A stretch of DNA of 8,384 bases from Pseudomonadales bacterium (GTDB taxonomy: Bacteria > Pseudomonadota > Gammaproteobacteria > Pseudomonadales > Azotimanducaceae), in contig JAKUTI010000108.1 in the NCBI GenBank assembly GCA_022448765.1, positions 1 through 8,384 of the forward strand, given 5' to 3'. Shown here piece after piece: positions 1 through 5,870 of the stretch. A model generated the notes under the pieces. The model was not told where the DNA came from. It did no database searches and saw only the letters and a program-made list of their open reading frames with translations. The translations under genes and the position numbers were made by a program. Within the stretch, counting starts at the first letter, position 1. Every line of letters begins with the position of its first letter.

Positions 1-1
1 G

Positions 2-298
2 GGCAGCATATTCCCGGCAATACAAAACTTGTTGCTGGCGGCCAGAGGTTTGGGACTTTCAGGATCGGTTTTCAACTTCCCTCTATCCCATGAGCAAGAA
101 CTTCGGGAGCTCTTGGGAATCCCGGAAACCAACGATGTCTTTTGTGTTCTCCCGATCGGCTATCCCAGTGATCAATACGGGCCAGTGCGCCGCAAACCGG
201 TGAAAGACGTTGTCTACATAAACCGCTTCGGTGAACGTTGGGATTTCGCCGAATCGCAAAGGGACATCGGTTGGCAAGACAAATGGATCAGTCGCTAA
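2..298 (+). CDS. Nitroreductase family protein, C-terminal part (5' end outside window)
   Basis: Frame 2 is open from the left edge to a TAA at 296-298, giving about 98 residues of C-terminus. The visible segment begins with a helix (GSIFPAIQNLLLAARGLGL), continues with a short loop and LRELLGIPE, and then a strand with VLPIGYP. This order (NLLLAA.GLGLG, then a PE-containing turn, then a PxGYP strand) is the usual C-terminal half of the FMN-dependent nitroreductase fold. Those enzymes reduce nitro groups, quinones or similar acceptors with NAD(P)H in the cytoplasm. The catalytic and most FMN-contacting residues lie upstream of the window, so the substrate cannot be judged. A TTG at 29 could be read as a start, but it falls inside the conserved helix, so the gene is simply cut by the window. 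Its last 11 bp overlap the 3' end of the convergent lipoprotein gene. Confidence 0.85.
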   Translation, partial: GSIFPAIQNLLLAARGLGLSGSVFNFPLSHEQELRELLGIPETNDVFCVLPIGYPSDQYGPVRRKPVKDVVYINRFGERWDFAESQRDIGWQDKWISR

Positions 299-1442
299 CT
301 GCTGCCAACACCTCCGTGTAGCGTTTTTTTTGCCAATGTAGCGTTGATTCTTCAAGCGCTTTTGTCCAACTGCTTCGGGCGGCGCGCAAATTCCCAAGCT
401 CGCGAAACGTCATGCCTTGCAAATTGTAGAACCGGTGGTCGTCATCGCGTAACCGGATGGCCCTTTTCAGTATGTCCAGTGATTCGGTATAACGCTGTTC
501 GCCGAACGCAAGCTGTGCACGAGCAAAATGATAATAGGGATTACGTTTGCGATACCGACTGAGCTGCGAATCGTATTCTGCCGCCTGACGTAAATCGCCC
601 AGGCCTTCATAAGCCCGGGCAAGACCGCCTACCGCAGAATGGTTACGAGGGTCCAACGACCGCGCCACATCAAATGCTTCGATAGCCTGACGGTGATGGC
701 CACCCTGCAAGTAATACACGCCCAGATTCACCCACAAATCCGGATTTTGGTCACCACCCGATGCCCGGAACGCTTTGAGAAGGTAGGTAAAGGCGGCGCG
801 CACGTCGCCACGCTTCCATTGTTCAACCGAGATATTGTTGTAATAGAGTCCGATCCCATACCCGTCGCTGACACGCCTGGTTGGATAACCGGTCGGATCT
901 TCAAGATTAAAGTCGATGGTTACATCGCGCGTACCGCCATAATAAAACTGCCCTCCCTCAACCAGAATGTTGACGTGGTTGTTCCGAATCAACACGCCAC
1001 GTACTGCGTCGTAGGTCGGGGGTACGCGCGCGATCTGAAAGTGAACGATGAGCCCAGCTTCACGGGCCATGGCGATAAATAAGTTCGTGTACGAAAGGCA
1101 GTTGCCCCGTTGCGATGCAAACGTTTCTTCCGCGGTTTGGCTGAGACTCGGCTCATAACCTGCTTCCGAGAAACCCACATCGACTAGGGACGAAAGCAAA
1201 CGCCCGAGACGCGAGACGTTCGTGCTCGCTCCACTCACGCCGTCCGCGATAAAAGCACGCATCGCATCGTTGACATGCAAAACGTCCACGTCAGGAACAT
1301 CAGAAGCTCGCACTACTTCACCAAAGAGCATCCGTCCTGACAACAAGTCGCCGCGCTCAGCGTCGACGTAGTCCACCACCGAATTTGCCGCGCATGCTCC
1401 GAGCGCAAAACTGAGAAACACAAAGAAAAATCGGATGGTCAT
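288..1442 (-). CDS. Lipoprotein with transglutaminase-like domain and TPR repeats
   Basis: Predicted protein of 384 aa. I choose the ATG at 1440-1442 because it opens directly into a lipoprotein signal peptide: MTIR, a hydrophobic run (FFFVFLSFA), then lipobox LGAC with the acylated Cys at residue 17. The open frame runs further upstream to 1673, but that part is Arg-rich, not signal-like, and antisense to the next gene. Residues about 100-180 form a transglutaminase/papain-like core with Cys115 (RGNCLSYTNLF), His156 (NNHVNI) and Asp177 (VTIDFN) in the right order for a Cys-His-Asp triad. Residues about 205-370 are a TPR array: WVNLGVYYLQGGHHRQAIEAF, AVGGLARAYEGLGDLRQAAEY, and ALAFGEQRYTESL-like units. 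The protein is probably anchored to the outer membrane and periplasm-facing. The TPRs would bind a partner and the triad suggests peptidase or amide-forming activity on an unknown substrate. The start has no clear Shine-Dalgarno. Its neighbour across 80 bp is another transglutaminase-fold protein, which suggests related roles (inference). Confidence 0.82.
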   Translation of the reverse strand: MTIRFFFVFLSFALGACAANSVVDYVDAERGDLLSGRMLFGEVVRASDVPDVDVLHVNDAMRAFIADGVSGASTNVSRLGRLLSSLVDVGFSEAGYEPSLSQTAEETFASQRGNCLSYTNLFIAMAREAGLIVHFQIARVPPTYDAVRGVLIRNNHVNILVEGGQFYYGGTRDVTIDFNLEDPTGYPTRRVSDGYGIGLYYNNISVEQWKRGDVRAAFTYLLKAFRASGGDQNPDLWVNLGVYYLQGGHHRQAIEAFDVARSLDPRNHSAVGGLARAYEGLGDLRQAAEYDSQLSRYRKRNPYYHFARAQLAFGEQRYTESLDILKRAIRLRDDDHRFYNLQGMTFRELGNLRAARSSWTKALEESTLHWQKKRYTEVLAAVSD

Positions 1443-1458
1443 AACAGTCGCCGACCAA

Positions 1459-1487
1459 ATCCTAAGACCGATGAACGTGAACCACAA
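1459..1487 (-). promoter_or_regulatory. Possible sigma-70-type promoter for the TPR lipoprotein gene
   Basis: Read on the minus strand, TTGTGG (1482-1487) and TAGGAT (1459-1464) are separated by exactly 17 bp. They match the -35 and -10 consensus at about 3/6 and 4/6. Transcription would begin roughly ten bases before the ATG at 1442, giving a very short leader. That fits the lack of a recognisable Shine-Dalgarno there. Matches this weak occur by chance, so the call is tentative. Confidence 0.25.
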
Positions 1488-1522
1488 CGAGCGGATTGTC
1501 GACGTGGTCTGGATAGTTGAAT

Positions 1523-2203
1523 ATGGCGCGCATGTGCCTTTTGCGCCATCTTTGTTTGTTCGCGGCCCCGACTCTCCTCGCCTACGACTTTTCCGACGAG
1601 GCCGACTACCTTGCCCCAGCAGAAAACTGGCCAGCGTGGCACAACACGATGGAGCGTGCGTCGCAGGAAGCAAATAAAATTCAAGGATGTCTTCAGGACA
1701 AACGACGCTGCGAGCGCTGGCTTCGATCGCTACACGTTGTGGTCGACCGTTCCCGCAATCTGTCTCAGAAACAACAACTCGAAATCGTGAACAGGTACAT
1801 TAATCGGCACCGACATTATCGGCGGGATCGCCGTAACCAGGACGCGGCGTCCTGGGGCGACGAAGCCGTATTCTCACAATGGTCGACGTTGCTGGAATTC
1901 CTGCAGAGGGGTGGCGATTGCGAAGATTACGCGACCGCGAAATACACGGTTCTAAGATTACTCGGGTACTCGGCCGACACTCTACGCATCGTGGTGGTTT
2001 ATGACCGTAAAACTCGCGAGTATCACGCGGTCGTGGCCGTTCACGACGAACAAGGGAACACGCGCCTACTCGATATCGACAATCGAATTTACGGCCGCAA
2101 ACCCACCGCGTATCGGTATGTTTACGCAGTCAACGAGAACAGCATTTGGGATCACTCAGTCGCGTCGACGTTGTCGAAGCGACGCCAGCGAAGAATCCGC
2201 TAA
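1523..2203 (+). CDS. LapG-like bacterial transglutaminase-like cysteine protease (BTLCP, Pfam PF06035 type)
   Basis: Predicted 226 aa from ATG 1523, preceded by a GGATAG stretch (1511-1516) at 6 nt. TTG 1517 and ATG 1532 are alternatives. The N-terminus (MARMCLLRHLCLFAAPTLLA) looks like a short signal peptide, so the protein is probably periplasmic. Family landmarks are a W..W motif near residues 36-39, a helix with VNRYINRH, and the catalytic Cys133 in RGGDCEDYATAKY. His168 follows in REYHAVV, and Asp184/186 in LLDIDNR. Together these make an intact Cys-His-Asp triad with the acidic pair after Cys that in LapG takes part in calcium binding. LapG-type proteases cut large surface adhesins at a di-alanine site and are held inactive by the c-di-GMP receptor LapD. 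No LapD, adhesin or type I secretion gene is in the window, so the substrate is unknown. The tail is strongly basic (SKRRQRRIR). The gene is divergent from the TPR-transglutaminase lipoprotein and convergent with the next gene. Confidence 0.85.
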   Translation: MARMCLLRHLCLFAAPTLLAYDFSDEADYLAPAENWPAWHNTMERASQEANKIQGCLQDKRRCERWLRSLHVVVDRSRNLSQKQQLEIVNRYINRHRHYRRDRRNQDAASWGDEAVFSQWSTLLEFLQRGGDCEDYATAKYTVLRLLGYSADTLRIVVVYDRKTREYHAVVAVHDEQGNTRLLDIDNRIYGRKPTAYRYVYAVNENSIWDHSVASTLSKRRQRRIR

Positions 2204-2282
2204 CCGATCGTTCATCGCACAACAATCTTCTTCGAAGATACAAGGCCCGCGTATGCGGACGTCATGCTATCGCCAGCGAAGA
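2183..2282. repeat. 12-bp direct repeat flanking a small inverted repeat
   Basis: CGCCAGCGAAGA occurs at 2183-2194, inside the 3' end of the LapG-like gene, and again at 2271-2282 in the convergent intergenic gap. Between them, ATCTTC (2225-2230) and GAAGAT (2234-2239) form a 6-bp inverted repeat with a 3-nt spacer. It could be a weak hairpin at a gene end, but it lacks a GC-rich stem and a T-run. The repeat may also reflect a local duplication. The gap 2204-2329 holds nothing else I recognise. Confidence 0.35.
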
Positions 2283-2329
2283 TTCTCCATCTGAGCAAAG
2301 CTTGTTCGCCTAGACACGATGATCAGGCG

Positions 2330-3379
2330 TTACAACTCGAGACCTTTCGGCACCCCGGAGGTTTCCACCGCTTGCACCTTTGCCAATAGATCCTGGAAAC
2401 GCTCTTCTTCGGCCGGCGTTCCGCGTGGCATAGCAAACCCAGACCGGGAGGCGTATTCCCGATGCTCGCCAAGAAATTGCGGTAGCCCATCGTATGTGCA
2501 GGTCTGGGCCAGTTCGTTCAGATCATCGAGAGTGACTGTATCCCGCATTTCTTCCCACTTACCCTGTAACGATAGTGCATGCAATTTCTGGCCAAGTTCC
2601 TCAAGACCGTGGGTACGCAACACCTCGTGATAGGTCCTCGTCGAACCATAGAATGACAAGGCCCGACGCATACCTAAAAGCTTTTGTTCAATCTCACTAT
2701 CGTCATCACCGATCACCAGGTACCCGCTCTCACTAATCTCGATATCCGACCAATTGCGACCCGCTCGCTGCAGTCCGGTTCGAACGTTGGGCAACAAAAC
2801 TTCCCGCATGTATCGATCAGACATGATTCCACCATGCGGCATGATCACATCGGCTACTTCGCCAGAAACGCGAGCCATCCCCTCACCCACCATCGCGAGA
2901 CCCACCTTTGGCCGAGGCAGATCGATCGGTCCTGGATTAAAGTTCGGCGTCATCAATGTGTAGGTGTAATGACGACCAAGAAATTCGGGACGCTTACCGT
3001 CCTGCCAAGAGTCCCAAACCGCGTGCATCATTTGGATAAATTCTTTCATGCGCGGGGCCGGGGGAGACCAGGTCCCACCAAAGCGTCGTTCATTGTGGCC
3101 TTTCACCTGACTGCCAAGACCCAGGGTGAACCTTCCGCCCGACAGTTCCTGAATGTCCCATGACTCCATCGCTAAGACCATGGGGCTTCGCGGAAATGCG
3201 ATCGTTACCGACGTCTGCAGACCGATACGATCCGTCGACGTGGCTGCAAGCGTCATCGTCAACATCGAGTCGTGCGATAGCTCCCCACAGGTCACGTAAT
3301 CAAAACCGGTTTCTTCAGCCGCCCGCGCTTGCACCGGCGCACGACTCGGCCATCCACCAATCCCTGTTCCCACTTTCAT
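2330..3379 (-). CDS. LLM-class (luciferase-like) F420-type oxidoreductase, MSMEG_2256-like
   Basis: Predicted 349 aa. The ATG at 3377-3379 has a good Shine-Dalgarno (GGAGG, plus-strand 3388-3392) 8 nt upstream. The sequence follows the bacterial-luciferase TIM barrel: MKVGTGIGGW start, GFDYVTCGE (about 25-33), IGLQTSVTIAFPRSP (about 52-66), then LSGGRFTLGLGSQVKGHNERRF (79-100). After that come a WSPPAPRMKEF helix, LMTPNFNPGP (142-151) and GEVADVIMPHG (173-183). The GSQVK..ERRF and LMTP.F.PGP signatures are those I associate with the F420-dependent LLM subfamily TIGR03617. These enzymes oxidise alcohols or other small organics, or reduce unsaturated bonds, using a deazaflavin, and are cytoplasmic. 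Whether this host makes F420 cannot be seen here, and FMN is the alternative. The protein is divergent from a ThuA-like gene across 65 bp. A final extension (about 310-349) rich in charged residues is less typical. Confidence 0.85.
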   Translation of the reverse strand: MKVGTGIGGWPSRAPVQARAAEETGFDYVTCGELSHDSMLTMTLAATSTDRIGLQTSVTIAFPRSPMVLAMESWDIQELSGGRFTLGLGSQVKGHNERRFGGTWSPPAPRMKEFIQMMHAVWDSWQDGKRPEFLGRHYTYTLMTPNFNPGPIDLPRPKVGLAMVGEGMARVSGEVADVIMPHGGIMSDRYMREVLLPNVRTGLQRAGRNWSDIEISESGYLVIGDDDSEIEQKLLGMRRALSFYGSTRTYHEVLRTHGLEELGQKLHALSLQGKWEEMRDTVTLDDLNELAQTCTYDGLPQFLGEHREYASRSGFAMPRGTPAEEERFQDLLAKVQAVETSGVPKGLEL

Positions 3380-3407
3380 AGTTGTAACCTCCGCCCAACG
3401 ACCGCGT

Positions 3408-3413
3408 TATGAT
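3408..3413 (+). promoter_or_regulatory. Possible -10 element for the ThuA-like gene
   Basis: TATGAT matches the sigma-70 -10 consensus at 5 of 6 positions. It lies about 30 bp before the ATG at 3445, inside the 65-bp divergent gap. No convincing -35 sits at 16-18 bp; the nearest candidate, TTGTAA at 3382-3387, is 20 bp away. The assignment is weak. Confidence 0.25.
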
Positions 3414-3444
3414 AAGGAAAACAGCGTATACCGGGAGAATTGGG

Positions 3445-4245
3445 ATGCACAGAGCACATCTTGTGGTGGGGGGCTACCCGCCTGGTTCCACGGCGGGTCA
3501 CGACATGGACTTTGCGCGCCGTGTTCTCCTCGAACGTCTCGCCGACGTTCCCGATCTCAGCACCACCGTGGCGAGCGATTTCGCCGATCTAGATAAGTGG
3601 CTCCCCGGAACCGACTTTCTGCTCACCTATGTTGCTGGACCCTACCCTGACGAAGTTCAAGACGCGACGTTGCGCGAATGGATTAGCGAAGGCGGTCGTT
3701 GGTTGGGTTTGCACGGCACCAGCGGTGGTCGAGCTGCACGCATCGAAGGTACCCGACAACGACGGATGGTTAAACTGCCGCACCACGACTCGTTGGGTTG
3801 CTTTTTCTTGAATCATCCACCTATTCGTCGTTTTGACGTGAACGTTGAAGATACATCGCATCCGATTACCGCAGGGTTAAGCGACTCATTCGAAGTCGTC
3901 GACGAACTCTACTTGGTCGAAATTCTTGGCGATTACAATGTCCTTTTAACGACCGAACTTCCGGAAGATCCTTCGCCGGACGGTTTCGGCTTTAGCTACG
4001 ATGAAGACACTTCCTTGCAGGCTGACGGCCGAACACGCGTGCTCGGCTACACGAGAGCGCTTGGGTCAGGGGAAGTTGCTTACATTGCCCTCGGCCATTG
4101 TCACTCGCCAGCCACCAACAGCCAGCCCATGGTCGACGAAAGTGTGGAAAGAGACGGGGCGTCACCGCCCGTATTTCGAGGGGTTTGGGAACACGAGAGT
4201 TACCAACAACTACTCGGGAACGCTATCCAATGGGGCGTCGGTTAA
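3445..4245 (+). CDS. ThuA-like domain protein (class I glutamine amidotransferase-like fold)
   Basis: Predicted 266 aa from ATG 3445, which has GGGAGA (3433-3438) 6 nt upstream. An in-frame ATG at 3409 would add 12 residues unlike the family start and lacks a ribosome site. The protein opens with a strand typical of the fold (AHLVVGGYPPGSTAGHD). It continues with DFLLTYVAGPYPDEVQDATLREWISEGG (about 57-84), GLHGTSGG (88-95), and a NHPPIRRFDVNVEDTSHPIT segment (123-142). Then come GLSDSFEVVDELYLVE (144-159) and GEVAYIALGHCHS (209-221). The 'HPIT.GL..F.VVDELY' and 'GEV.Y..LGH' blocks are the ThuA (trehalose utilisation, PF06283) signature. Family members have a flavodoxin/GATase-1-like fold, often without the amidotransferase cysteine, and mostly unknown activity in sugar or keto-compound metabolism. 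No sugar genes are nearby. Its divergent partner is an LLM oxidoreductase, so a shared substrate is possible but unproven. Confidence 0.82.
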   Translation: MHRAHLVVGGYPPGSTAGHDMDFARRVLLERLADVPDLSTTVASDFADLDKWLPGTDFLLTYVAGPYPDEVQDATLREWISEGGRWLGLHGTSGGRAARIEGTRQRRMVKLPHHDSLGCFFLNHPPIRRFDVNVEDTSHPITAGLSDSFEVVDELYLVEILGDYNVLLTTELPEDPSPDGFGFSYDEDTSLQADGRTRVLGYTRALGSGEVAYIALGHCHSPATNSQPMVDESVERDGASPPVFRGVWEHESYQQLLGNAIQWGVG

Positions 4246-4319
4246 AAAGCCCCAAACGCCTCGGTCGCAGAGATCATGATCACCTCGACGGGATGCTAGA
4301 CAGCTTCTCGTCAATGACG

Positions 4320-5126
4320 TCAACTCGTTCTTCGTGATCCTCGCTGGCGGCGGGCCTCGAATAGCATCACCGTGGCCGCCATCGCGACATTGATCGAGTC
4401 GGCTTGACCGACCGACGGTAGCCGCACCCGTTCATCGGAGGAATTCAGCCACTCACCATCTAAACCGGCATGTTCACTACCCATCAGAATCGCGCAGGGT
4501 CCCACCATATCGGCTTCCGTATACAACCGATCCGCGTCCGGCGTAGCGGCGATGCTCCAGATCCCGTGGCGCTTGATCCAAGCCCTCACGGATTCGGGCT
4601 CGGCTCGCACCACGGGCACCGAGAAAACCGTTCCCAAACTCGCGCGAACGACGCTCGGGTTCAACACATCCGTACCCGCGCTACAAACGGCAACGCCGTC
4701 AACGCCCACAGCGTCGGCCGATCTCAATATGGTCCCTAGATTCCCAGGTTTTTCCGTGGCCGTACTGATTAGAAACAAGCCGTTCGGTGGCACGTGCATA
4801 TCATTCATCAGCCACGCCGGGCTGGGCGCAACAGCCAGTAACCCATCCGAATTTTCACGGACCGATATTTTCGCAAACACATCACGGCTAACTGGTTCGA
4901 TGGAAATATCAGCATTTTCACCCAACCAACGAACGAGCTTTCGCGTGTCGGAGTGACTAAAGAACTGTTCACACGTGTACAGCACCTTCAAGCCGACACG
5001 CGCGTCAACGGCGCACCGAATTTCCCGATATCCCTCGATCAGAAAGAGCCCGTCACTCTCCCTATGTCGCCGCTGCCTTAGACGAACAACTTGTTTGACC
5101 CGAGCGTTTTGCAGACTCGTTATCAC
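4320..5126 (-). CDS. SpoU/TrmH-family RNA 2'-O-methyltransferase
   Basis: Predicted 268 aa starting at GTG (5124-5126), the only start that keeps the family opening (ITSLQNARVKQVVRLRQRR). A GGCGGA stretch lies about 7 nt upstream. The N-terminal 100 residues match the SpoU substrate-binding domain (FLIEGYREI at 28-36). The SPOUT knot follows with all three motifs. Motif 1 is EKPGNLGTILRSADAVG (125-141) with Asn129 and Arg135. Motif 2 is ILMGSEHAGL (213-222). Motif 3 is RLPSVGQADSINVAMAA (235-251) with Ser244 and Asn246. The enzyme transfers methyl from S-adenosylmethionine to a ribose 2'-OH in rRNA or tRNA. The exact nucleotide cannot be told from sequence, so no symbol is given. The 91-bp gap after the upstream cyclophilin gene on the same strand allows co-transcription. 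The gene converges with the ThuA-like gene across 74 bp. Confidence 0.9.
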   Translation of the reverse strand: MITSLQNARVKQVVRLRQRRHRESDGLFLIEGYREIRCAVDARVGLKVLYTCEQFFSHSDTRKLVRWLGENADISIEPVSRDVFAKISVRENSDGLLAVAPSPAWLMNDMHVPPNGLFLISTATEKPGNLGTILRSADAVGVDGVAVCSAGTDVLNPSVVRASLGTVFSVPVVRAEPESVRAWIKRHGIWSIAATPDADRLYTEADMVGPCAILMGSEHAGLDGEWLNSSDERVRLPSVGQADSINVAMAATVMLFEARRQRGSRRTS

Positions 5127-5217
5127 CGATGGTTCCGCCGTCGTTCAAGCCCCAACGAACACGAACATCGAGTTTGGAACCTATATGGCTGGAACATCGG
5201 GAAAAACGGATGCGATG

Positions 5218-5718
5218 CTACCCCTTGTCGAGTTGTGCATTCCATTCTGATAACCGGTCCGACACCTGTTCAAACAATCCGTCAACATCACCCTCAATAG
5301 TAATTGTGTCGATGACATCACCCTGCGAGACCGCATTGACGACGTCCTGGTCGTTTGTATCCACGACTTCACCAAAGATCGAGTGATTGTCGTCAAGATG
5401 AGGGGTCGGCACATGCGTGATAAAGAACTGCGAACCGTTGGTACCAGGTCCCGAATTTGCCATGGACAAGCGGCCGGGTCGGTCGTGTCTCAGGGTCGCG
5501 TCGAATTCGTCCTCAAACCGATAGCCGGGGCCTCCGGTTCCTGTCCCGAGTGGGCAACCTCCCTGGATCATGAAATCGCCAATGACCCGGTGAAAATTTA
5601 GGCCATCGTAAAAACCGCGCCGCGCGAGATTTACGAAATTTGCAACGGTGAGCGGAGTGTTCTCCGCAAAGAGCGTTAAACGGATGACCCCTTTACTGGT
5701 GTTTATGATTGCCTGCAT
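5218..5718 (-). CDS. Cyclophilin-type peptidyl-prolyl cis-trans isomerase (cytoplasmic)
   Basis: Predicted 166 aa, the normal size of a single-domain bacterial PpiB-like cyclophilin. The ATG at 5716-5718 has AAGAGG 5 nt upstream. There is no signal peptide, so the enzyme is cytoplasmic. Active-site residues are present: Arg44 in NFHRVIGDFMIQGG with Phe49, Met50 and Gln52; Ala87 and Asn88 in SMANSGPGTNGSQFFIT with Gln97 and Phe99; and His112 in DDNHSIFGEV. The position of the cyclosporin-binding Trp of human CypA is Leu108, as is common in bacteria. It catalyses cis/trans isomerisation of Xaa-Pro bonds during folding. The tail (about 140-166, DVDGLFEQVSDRLSEWNAQ) extends slightly beyond the core. 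A strong palindrome lies 41 bp upstream of the start, where it could act as a terminator for the preceding gene or as an operator for this one. The RNA methyltransferase gene follows on the same strand. Confidence 0.93.
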   Translation of the reverse strand: MQAIINTSKGVIRLTLFAENTPLTVANFVNLARRGFYDGLNFHRVIGDFMIQGGCPLGTGTGGPGYRFEDEFDATLRHDRPGRLSMANSGPGTNGSQFFITHVPTPHLDDNHSIFGEVVDTNDQDVVNAVSQGDVIDTITIEGDVDGLFEQVSDRLSEWNAQLDKG

Positions 5719-5758
5719 GCATACCTCTTATGTAGTTCAACGAACGGAACAGAAGCAA

Positions 5759-5792
5759 GGCACGATTGATTAGGTACCTAACCAATCGTGCC
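5759..5792 (-). terminator. 34-bp near-perfect palindrome, candidate intergenic terminator or operator
   Basis: The two 10-bp arms are GGCACGATTG (5759-5768) and CAATCGTGCC (5783-5792). The inner block TTAGGTACCTAA (5770-5781) is itself palindromic. Only the pair at 5769/5782 is mismatched. As plus-strand RNA that pair is A/C, but as minus-strand RNA it is G/U, so the stem of about 15 bp closes fully only in minus-strand transcripts. Both flanking genes are read from that strand. The hairpin lies 78 bp past the crotonase stop and 40 bp before the cyclophilin start. The minus-strand bases after it (TTGCTTCTGTT) are T-rich but not a clean U-run, so intrinsic termination is plausible, not certain. 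A DNA-binding operator or an mRNA-stability stem are alternatives. Confidence 0.55.
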
Positions 5793-5870
5793 GACTTCAT
5801 TTCCCATCTATTAACGAAGTGTTACGACATCTCAAGTCGTCATAACGCCTCTTGGTATCGAGACCAACGG

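Noticed and set aside
639..1082. 147-residue open frame on the plus strand inside the lipoprotein gene
   Set aside because: It is the antisense shadow of the TPR/transglutaminase coding region, which has clear motifs on the minus strand; no family features are seen in the plus-strand translation.
1443..1673. Upstream extension of the TPR lipoprotein reading frame (77 more residues from 1673)
   Set aside because: The extra part is Arg-rich, hides the lipoprotein signal peptide in mid-protein, and runs antisense to the start of the LapG-like gene. The ATG at 1442 explains the signal far better.
4272..4322. Short palindromes GATCATGATC (4272-4281) and CGTCA-A-TGACG (4309-4319) in the convergent gap after the ThuA-like gene
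   Set aside because: Ten-base palindromes of this kind are expected by chance; neither has a GC-rich stem plus T-run nor a repeat elsewhere.
5821..5846. Imperfect inverted repeat GTTACGAC / GTCG-TCA-TAAC just after the crotonase stop
   Set aside because: Stem is short with a 3-nt bulge and is not followed by a T-run on the minus strand, so it is not a convincing terminator.
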